Origin: Leptospira vanthielii serovar Holland str. Waz Holland = ATCC 700522
Lineage (GTDB): Bacteria; Spirochaetota; Leptospiria; Leptospirales; Leptospiraceae
Assembly (NCBI RefSeq): GCF_000332455.1
Contig: NZ_AOGY02000067.1
Coordinates: forward strand, 1 to 10,603
DNA: 10,603 bases
Direction: 5' to 3'
The position numbers and the translations under genes were made by a program. The notes beneath the pieces were generated by a model. That model did not search any database and was not told where the DNA came from. It saw only the letters and a list, made by a program, of their open reading frames with translations. This document shows, piece after piece, positions 6,196-10,603 of this stretch; position 1 is the stretch's first letter; the number at the start of each line of letters is the position of its first letter.

Positions 6196-6933
6196 TTAAA
6201 TGGCAGTGAGTCCGCCATCAACAGTCCAATTTGATCCAGATATGTATCCGGATTCTTTCTGAAGGAGGAAATTGACGACACGAGCAATTTCGGAAGGTTC
6301 TGCGATTCGCCTAACGGGAGTCCTCTCTGTGATTTTTGTCTTATGGTCGGATACTTGGTCTTCTTGAATTCCCATATTGGTATCAACAAAACCTGGGCTC
6401 ACTGCGTTGGCCGTGATTCCATACTTCCCCCATTCATCTGCTATGGAACGGATAAATCCAACTAACCCATGTTTGGAGGAGGAATAAGCCACAGAGTTTG
6501 CAGAACCTACAATGGATAAAGAAGAAGCAATGGCGACAATTCGTCCAAAACTTTGGGTTTTGAAAATAGGAAGGAGTAATTTGGAGAGAAGGAACAAAGT
6601 ATTTAAATTAACGCGGAAAATGGACTCCCATTCTTCTACAGAAACTTCGGTGATCGGGTGGTAAGGACCACCAAATCCAGCGTTGTGGACAAACCCATAA
6701 AAATCCCCGGCCTCAGAACTTTCTTGGATGATTTTGGAAAGGCTCCTCTCCACAACAAAAGGAGTTTCCGCCAGATCGATTTCTCTATAGGTCTCTTGGA
6801 GGATGGGGGAAGTTGGCCGGACTTTGTCCAGGTTCCAGACAGAAAAACCCGCAAGGACAAGGGTTCGAACGATTTCCCTTCCAATTCCGCCACTGCCACC
6901 GGTCACGAACACAATCGATTCCTTGAATTCCAT
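6196..6933 (-). CDS. Short-chain dehydrogenase/reductase (SDR), classical type, NAD(H)-type motif
   Basis: The 245-residue product is a complete classical SDR. TGGSGGIG at 11-18 is the dinucleotide-binding glycine motif. Asp36 at the end of strand 2 (WNLDK) favours NAD(H) over NADP(H). HNAG at 83-86, Asn109, Ser137/Ser138, and YSSSK (Tyr150, Lys154) give the full catalytic set. AVSPGFVDT at about 177-185 and the C-terminal GSNWTVDGG (233-241) are typical of 3-oxoacyl-ACP reductase-like and sugar/alcohol SDRs. The substrate is not determined by sequence. It lies 5 bp downstream of the other SDR gene, with a ribosome site (AAAGGA) inside the end of that gene, and 3 bp upstream of the 606-residue gene. 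Linkage to mtnB makes oxidation or reduction of a small carbonyl or hydroxy compound reasonable, but that is inference. Confidence 0.92.
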   Translation of the reverse strand: MEFKESIVFVTGGSGGIGREIVRTLVLAGFSVWNLDKVRPTSPILQETYREIDLAETPFVVERSLSKIIQESSEAGDFYGFVHNAGFGGPYHPITEVSVEEWESIFRVNLNTLFLLSKLLLPIFKTQSFGRIVAIASSLSIVGSANSVAYSSSKHGLVGFIRSIADEWGKYGITANAVSPGFVDTNMGIQEDQVSDHKTKITERTPVRRIAEPSEIARVVNFLLQKESGYISGSNWTVDGGLTAI

Positions 6934-6938
6934 GGAAA

Positions 6939-7673
6939 CTATAAGATTCCTTTTTTTGGGGTAATGGATAAGTCATCTACAAAGATAGATTTAGGCAAGT
7001 GGGAAATACTCCACAAATACTCGGAAATGTCCGAAATAGAAACCATATCATTCTTGTCAAACTGGGGCCTCGTGTCCCAAATTTCAGTCGCCACGGCCCC
7101 AAGACTGACATGCACCACCTTGGTTCCCAAGGGTTTCCACTCTTCCCTGAGCGCCCGAGCGATTCCGAGAACGGCATGTTTGGAGGCACAATAGGCCGCA
7201 GAATCTGGAAATCCCTGTTTCCCAGCCGTAGAGCCTAAAAAAACGAAAGTTGTATTCTGAAAAAAAGGCAGATAGGGAGAAAAGGCTTTTGAAATCAATA
7301 GAAGAGCTTGTACATTCAATAGAAAATGTGCTTCTAGATCTTTCTTTTTCAGTAAATCAATGGGCCCAAAAAGGCCATCTCCCAAAGCAAAGTAAACATA
7401 AAGATCCGTTTCTCTTAATGAAGGTTGGTCGGGGTTTCTTTTTGATCCGTATTTATCAGAAAGGGAAATCTCAAACGTTCGCAAGTCTTTGTGATTTGTG
7501 GCATCAAAGGAAAAAGTTCCTTTTTCTGCTTTTGTGAAAGATTCAAGAATCTCTTCCCCCTTTCTCGAAAACCCAAATAGGGATACAGAGTTGTCCTCTA
7601 AAAAACGTTTGTGGAGCCCTTGTCCAATTCCGGAACCAATTCCAAAAATATACACATGGGTCCTGTCCTTCAT
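6939..7673 (-). CDS. Short-chain dehydrogenase/reductase (SDR), divergent, NADP(H)-type motif
   Basis: The product is 244 residues. The nucleotide motif is GIGSGIG at 11-17, with Phe10 where Thr is usual. Ser36-Arg37-Lys38 after strand 2 suggests NADP(H) preference, in contrast to the neighbouring SDR. The usual NAG motif is replaced by ALG at about 96-98. The catalytic residues remain: Asn120, Ser148 (LGSTAG), Tyr161 and Lys165 (YCASK). Overall it resembles the sepiapterin/benzil reductase-like branch more than 3-oxoacyl-ACP reductases; this is pattern-based and uncertain. Its ATG overlaps the mtnB stop by 4 bp (ATGA), so translation should be coupled to mtnB. The two neighbouring SDRs have different cofactor motifs and different catalytic loops, so they are unlikely to be a recent duplication. 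They may catalyse separate steps. Confidence 0.9.
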   Translation of the reverse strand: MKDRTHVYIFGIGSGIGQGLHKRFLEDNSVSLFGFSRKGEEILESFTKAEKGTFSFDATNHKDLRTFEISLSDKYGSKRNPDQPSLRETDLYVYFALGDGLFGPIDLLKKKDLEAHFLLNVQALLLISKAFSPYLPFFQNTTFVFLGSTAGKQGFPDSAAYCASKHAVLGIARALREEWKPLGTKVVHVSLGAVATEIWDTRPQFDKNDMVSISDISEYLWSISHLPKSIFVDDLSITPKKGIL

Positions 7674-8290
7674 ATCCGCCTAGCCATCACTTGCAAAAGA
7701 AAGTGGACTGCTTCCAAATGTTTATTGGCCTCAGCCACCGTTTTTCCCCAAACCGTAGGACCATGTCCTTCGATGAGTAAAAAAGGAACCTGAGGTTTTC
7801 CTTTGGTTTCTATGTAACGTTTGATTTCCGAAGCAATTGTCGGAACATGAGTATGGTTGTAAAAAACAGGGAAGGTCAAATTTGGTTTTTCATCCCAAAT
7901 TCCAAAAGCCTTGATGATTTCGATCGGAGGGAGAGGAAAATCGCGAAATCCCTCTTCTTTGCCAACACCAAACTCGAGTAAGTTGGAATCCAAAGTATGG
8001 ACATGAAGGGCAGCACCCGAATCTGAAATCTGTGAATAGACCACCTGATGGATGCTAGTTTCTGCTGAGGGTTTTAATCCCTCCCTTGCGGAGACCAAAG
8101 ACCCGTCGCCAACAGAAACACAAACAAAGTCTTTTTCGTTAAGTTCTCCCTTGTGTTTTCCAGAAGCAGTGATCCAAAAAACATCTCCCGCACGACAGGA
8201 GAGATTTCCAGCAGTGGCATACATCCACTGCCTTTCATAATAGGTATGAGAGAGTTTGGTAAGTTCCTGTAGGGACGTTTGAGACTCCAA
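7670..8290 (-). CDS. mtnB: Methylthioribulose-1-phosphate dehydratase (class II aldolase family), TTG start
   Basis: The 206-residue product belongs to the class II aldolase/adducin fold and matches MtnB. In methionine salvage MtnB dehydrates 5-methylthioribulose-1-phosphate to the diketo phosphate (EC 4.2.1.109). Visible motifs are ATAGNLS (25-31), TASGKHKGEL (41-50), the KPSAET block at 73-78, zinc-ligand His96 and His98 in LHVHTLDS, Glu124 in EIIKAFG (the position of the general acid/base in MtnB), and the third zinc ligand His176 in EGHG. No ATG exists near the front. A TTG at 8288-8290, two bases after the efp stop, gives the normal N-terminal length and is the best start. No good ribosome site is seen, so translation is probably coupled to efp. 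The gene overlaps the next SDR by 4 bp. Other salvage genes (mtnA, mtnK, mtnC, mtnD) are not in the window. A class II sugar-phosphate aldolase is the main alternative. Confidence 0.86.
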   Translation of the reverse strand: MESQTSLQELTKLSHTYYERQWMYATAGNLSCRAGDVFWITASGKHKGELNEKDFVCVSVGDGSLVSAREGLKPSAETSIHQVVYSQISDSGAALHVHTLDSNLLEFGVGKEEGFRDFPLPPIEIIKAFGIWDEKPNLTFPVFYNHTHVPTIASEIKRYIETKGKPQVPFLLIEGHGPTVWGKTVAEANKHLEAVHFLLQVMARRI

Positions 8291-8292
8291 AT

Positions 8293-8859
8293 CTATTTGT
8301 TGACTCGCTCCACATAACTCAAATCGCGAAGGTCAATTTTGACTGTGTCCCCTTGTCTGATAAAAATAGGGACTTGGACTTCTCCTCCAGTTTCGACAGT
8401 CACACGTTTGAGTGCAAGGCCCGTTGTGTCCCCTTTCAAACCATCTTCTGCATAGGTAACTTCCAACACAGCAAAGTTAGGAGGTGTGACACCAATCGGT
8501 TTGTCATTGTAAAACGAGACTTCCACAGCTGTTTCTTCTTTCATAAAAGGAAGGATGTCTTCCACATAATCTTTAGAAACCGGGATCTGTTCGTAATCGT
8601 TGATATCCATAAAAATGATTTGGTCACCATCAGCATAACAATACTGCATTTTGCGGCGTTCTAAATCCACACTTTCCAGTTTTTCTGCAGCTTTGAAGGT
8701 TCTTTCAATAGAAGAATCGCGGACAATATTTTTAAGTTTGGTACGGATGAATGCAGAACCCTTTCCAGGATTCACAAACTCTGTTTTGACGACGGAATAA
8801 AGCTCATTGTCAATCTTGAGAATCATTCCTTTTTTTACTTCTGTAATGCCTAAGTTCAT
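8293..8859 (-). CDS. efp: Translation elongation factor P
   Basis: From ATG 8857-8859 the product is 188 residues (MNLGITEVKKGMILKIDNEL...), the canonical EF-P length and N-terminus. EF-P binds between the P and E sites of the ribosome and relieves stalling at polyproline. Domain I covers about residues 1-65 and two OB-fold domains follow. The modification loop NPGKGSAF places Lys33 at the position of E. coli Lys34, the residue that receives beta-lysine in EpmA/EpmB systems. A longer frame starting at 8922 would add 21 residues (MTILRLTQG...), but these lie over the probable promoter and are not part of the family. The gene heads a five-gene - strand operon and is divergent from the KamA-family gene, which fits a shared pathway. 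The end of the gene is 2 bp before the TTG start of mtnB. Confidence 0.95.
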   Translation of the reverse strand: MNLGITEVKKGMILKIDNELYSVVKTEFVNPGKGSAFIRTKLKNIVRDSSIERTFKAAEKLESVDLERRKMQYCYADGDQIIFMDINDYEQIPVSKDYVEDILPFMKEETAVEVSFYNDKPIGVTPPNFAVLEVTYAEDGLKGDTTGLALKRVTVETGGEVQVPIFIRQGDTVKIDLRDLSYVERVNK

Positions 8860-8878
8860 AATTTCGTTACTCGTAAAC

Positions 8879-8907
8879 AAAATCCGAGGGACTTGGCCCT
8901 GTGTCAA
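8879..8907 (-). promoter_or_regulatory. Putative promoter of the efp operon
   Basis: Read on the - strand, a perfect -35 hexamer TTGACA (8902-8907 on the + strand as TGTCAA) is followed by a 17-bp spacer and a weak -10 hexamer GATTTT (8879-8884). The start of transcription would fall near 8872, leaving a short leader before ATG 8859. The same 68-bp gap must also hold the start signals of the divergent KamA-family gene, for which I see no clear hexamers. Confidence 0.45.
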
Positions 8908-8927
8908 CCGAAGTATGGTCATAAGCG

Positions 8928-9992
8928 ATGACCTGGTCGGATTGGAAATGGCAATTACAAAACCGAATCACTACGATTAAGGATTTGGAAGAAAAACTGA
9001 CTCTGACACCCGAAGAGAGGGAGAGTTTTGCGCCTGCACTAGAGGAATTTAGTTTTGCCGTCACTCCTTACTATTTGGAGAGGATCGATAAAGAAAATCC
9101 GAACTGTCCCATTCGCAAACAAATCATCCCCAGAGCCGGCGAACTTACCAAAAAACCCAATGAAGTAGAAGATCCCCTGGCAGAAGAACGATACATGCCA
9201 GTCAAAGGTGTGACCCATCGATATCCCGATCGTGCCATTTGGTATATTTCTCATGTTTGTGCTGTGTATTGCCGGTTTTGCACAAGGAAACGAAAAGTTT
9301 CAGACCCCGAAGAAACCCCGAACCGACAGGAATGGGAAAAAGCTCTCGAATACTTTCGAACTCATGAAGAACTACGAGAGATCATTTTGTCTGGTGGCGA
9401 CCCACTCACCCTTTCCGACTCTTCGATTGATTACCTGCTCGGTGAATTAAAATCTATACCTCATCTCAACCAAGTGCGAATTCATTCCCGCCACCCAGTC
9501 ACTATGCCCATGCGGCTCACCGAAAATCTTTGCAGTGTTTTTGCAAAATACTTTCCTTTGTATATGGTCACTCATTTCAATCACCCCAAGGAAATTACAA
9601 ATGAAACAAAAACGTATGTTATGCGACTTATCAAAAAGGGGCATGTATCCGTTTTTAACCAAACGGTTTTACTTTCTGGGATCAATGATGATGAAAAAGT
9701 TTTGGCGGAACTCAATTACAAATTAATCTCTATAGGAATCAAACCCTATTACCTCCACCAATGTGATGAAGTGTTTGGAAGTTCCGACTTTGTTGTCCCC
9801 ATTGAAAGAGGGATCGAAATCTATCGAAAACTACGGGGATTCCATTCAGGAATCACGATCCCCAATTATGTAAAAGACCTCACGGGTGGTGGTGGAAAAG
9901 TCCTTCTCTCACCTGACTATTTACAAAAGAAAACAAAAGATGGGTATCTATTTCAAAACTATTTAGGAGATGAATATGAAGTGGGACATTAA
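8928..9992 (+). CDS. kamA: KamA/EpmB-family radical-SAM lysine 2,3-aminomutase
   Basis: The 354-residue product is a radical-SAM, PLP-dependent aminomutase that converts L-lysine to beta-lysine. The N-terminal DWKWQLQNRI is a KamA-like block. The [4Fe-4S] motif is CAVYCRFC (Cys111, Cys115, Cys118), with Arg120 in the substrate-carboxylate position. SGGDPL is at 155-160. PYYLHQCD ends with Asp280, and NYVKDLTGGGGK gives Asp317 and the PLP lysine Lys324. These match Asp293, Asp330 and Lys337 of the clostridial enzyme. Only 30 residues follow Lys324, so the C-terminal zinc-binding tail of the 416-residue clostridial enzyme is absent, as in EpmB. Divergence from efp points to EF-P beta-lysylation. 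The enzyme keeps the GGGGK loop of true KamA, so free beta-lysine production is also possible. The start at 8928 matches the family, although its ribosome site is poor. It overlaps the next gene by 17 bp. Confidence 0.92.
   Translation: MTWSDWKWQLQNRITTIKDLEEKLTLTPEERESFAPALEEFSFAVTPYYLERIDKENPNCPIRKQIIPRAGELTKKPNEVEDPLAEERYMPVKGVTHRYPDRAIWYISHVCAVYCRFCTRKRKVSDPEETPNRQEWEKALEYFRTHEELREIILSGGDPLTLSDSSIDYLLGELKSIPHLNQVRIHSRHPVTMPMRLTENLCSVFAKYFPLYMVTHFNHPKEITNETKTYVMRLIKKGHVSVFNQTVLLSGINDDEKVLAELNYKLISIGIKPYYLHQCDEVFGSSDFVVPIERGIEIYRKLRGFHSGITIPNYVKDLTGGGGKVLLSPDYLQKKTKDGYLFQNYLGDEYEVGH
9965..9969 (+). promoter_or_regulatory. Ribosome binding site that fixes the lipoprotein start
   Basis: AGGAG sits directly against an ATG at 9970 but six bases before a second in-frame ATG at 9976. 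The spacing strongly favours the second ATG. The site lies inside the 3' end of the aminomutase gene. Confidence 0.7.
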
Positions 9993-10533
9993 ATTGATTT
10001 CTATTCTTTTCCTAACCCTGATGACCGCTTGTCAGTCAGTAAAGGAAACCCCATCAGAAAAAAAACAAGAATCTACCCAACCGAATCTCCATGGGGAGGA
10101 AATCAAAAAGTACCACCTAACAAAAGAGCTGCGACTTACCTACCATGCAGTTTGGGTGGCAAAAGAAAACTTTGAACTCCTTAAATCTGGCTCTATTTTT
10201 GGAACGGGAAATAGTTATGAAATCCGTTTGGATTCGGCTGGAAAAATCCAGTGGCTCAGGTTATCTTCCACCGACAGAGAAAACCAATCCCAGTTTCCTT
10301 ATTTCTATAAAGACGAAGTCCAAAACCCAGATGTATCCTATTTTGTCTGGGGATCCAAAAAATGCAGTGTTCTTGTTTTTTTACTCCCCGATTCCCAACT
10401 TTATGCTCGTTGGGAAGGGATTCATAATGGATTTTTACTCGTTTTTGAGACCATCACTTCCAACACCACCGGTCCCAAAGAACTGGCAAAAGAACTCCAC
10501 CAGATGGTCCAACAATCTCTGGATCTCTACTAG
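9976..10533 (+). CDS. Putative lipoprotein, function unknown
   Basis: Starting at ATG 9976 the product is 185 residues. It begins MKWDIKLISILFLTLMTAC, a lipoprotein signal with lipidation Cys19 (spirochaetal lipobox L-M-T-A-C). A polar linker rich in Glu, Lys and Ser follows (about 20-45). The remaining 140 residues look like a compact alpha/beta domain with aromatic-rich strands (SYFVWGSKKCSVLVFLL, about 120-136) and a C-terminal helix (ELAKELHQMVQQSLDLY). I do not recognise the family. The protein is probably anchored to the inner or outer membrane, facing the periplasm or surface. The 17-bp overlap with the aminomutase gene and the terminator just after its stop show that the two genes form a transcription unit. 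A functional link to EF-P modification is not implied by anything in the protein. Confidence 0.8.
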   Translation: MKWDIKLISILFLTLMTACQSVKETPSEKKQESTQPNLHGEEIKKYHLTKELRLTYHAVWVAKENFELLKSGSIFGTGNSYEIRLDSAGKIQWLRLSSTDRENQSQFPYFYKDEVQNPDVSYFVWGSKKCSVLVFLLPDSQLYARWEGIHNGFLLVFETITSNTTGPKELAKELHQMVQQSLDLY

Positions 10534-10534
10534 G

Positions 10535-10567
10535 GGCTTTCAGATTTCTAACAAAGCCTGTTTTTTT
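10535..10567 (+). terminator. Intrinsic terminator after the aminomutase-lipoprotein unit
   Basis: Stem arms GGCTTT (10535-10540) and AAAGCC (10553-10558) enclose a 12-base loop and are followed by a T7 run (10561-10567). It starts one base after the lipoprotein stop. The T-run is followed by AG and an A7 run, so the reverse strand also carries a T-run and the site might act in both directions. The remaining 36 bases of the window show no gene. Confidence 0.75.
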
Positions 10568-10603
10568 AGAAAAAAAGATTAGGCAAATAGGCCGTAGCAG
10601 TTA

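Noticed and set aside
6658..7194. A 178-residue ORF on the + strand
   Set aside because: It lies wholly opposite the two intact SDR genes, has no recognisable domain, and its composition is that of an antisense shadow.
8291..8330. A SAM-type riboswitch or separate promoter before mtnB
   Set aside because: Only two bases separate efp and mtnB, so there is no room for a leader and no riboswitch-like structure.
8860..8922. A 21-residue N-terminal extension of EF-P
   Set aside because: The canonical EF-P N-terminus begins at the internal ATG, and the extension overlaps the likely promoter.

Overview
The window looks like chromosomal DNA from a spirochaete of the genus Leptospira, and the saprophytic (L. 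biflexa-like) group is my best guess. The basis is low-to-moderate GC, relaxed spirochaetal lipoboxes (LANC, MTAC), and a gene content that fits that genus. The genus is an inference from these traits; no database search was possible.

Positions 1-1630 form an accessory, decaying region. It holds one small secreted-protein ORF (96-398, +). Next is a cysteine-rich lipoprotein gene broken by one frameshift (414-694, -). A divergent VOC/glyoxalase-family gene (760-1106, +) is broken by two single-base indels. Two further coding remnants that I cannot name follow (1109-1280 and 1305-1457, +). Five exact copies of the octamer ATACGTGG, all on the + strand and found nowhere else in the window, run through this stretch. 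At each site the sequence can be read as a 6-bp ATACGT insertion in front of GG.

Positions 1631-4369 hold a two-gene + strand unit: a cytoplasmic M61-family metallopeptidase with a C-terminal PDZ-like domain, and a CorA-type divalent metal transporter whose ATG directly abuts the peptidase stop codon. A 16-bp perfect palindrome lies 58 bp upstream.

Positions 8859-4372 (- strand) hold a tightly packed five-gene operon: efp (elongation factor P), mtnB (methylthioribulose-1-phosphate dehydratase, methionine salvage, TTG start), two short-chain dehydrogenases, and a 606-residue protein of unknown function. Junctions are 2 bp, a 4-bp overlap, 5 bp and 3 bp. The operon ends 2 bp from the convergent corA.

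Positions 8928-10533 (+ strand), divergent from efp, hold a KamA/EpmB-family radical-SAM lysine 2,3-aminomutase followed by an overlapping lipoprotein gene and a clear intrinsic terminator. The efp/aminomutase pairing suggests that EF-P is modified with beta-lysine at Lys33. The 68-bp divergent gap holds a perfect -35 box (TTGACA) facing efp.
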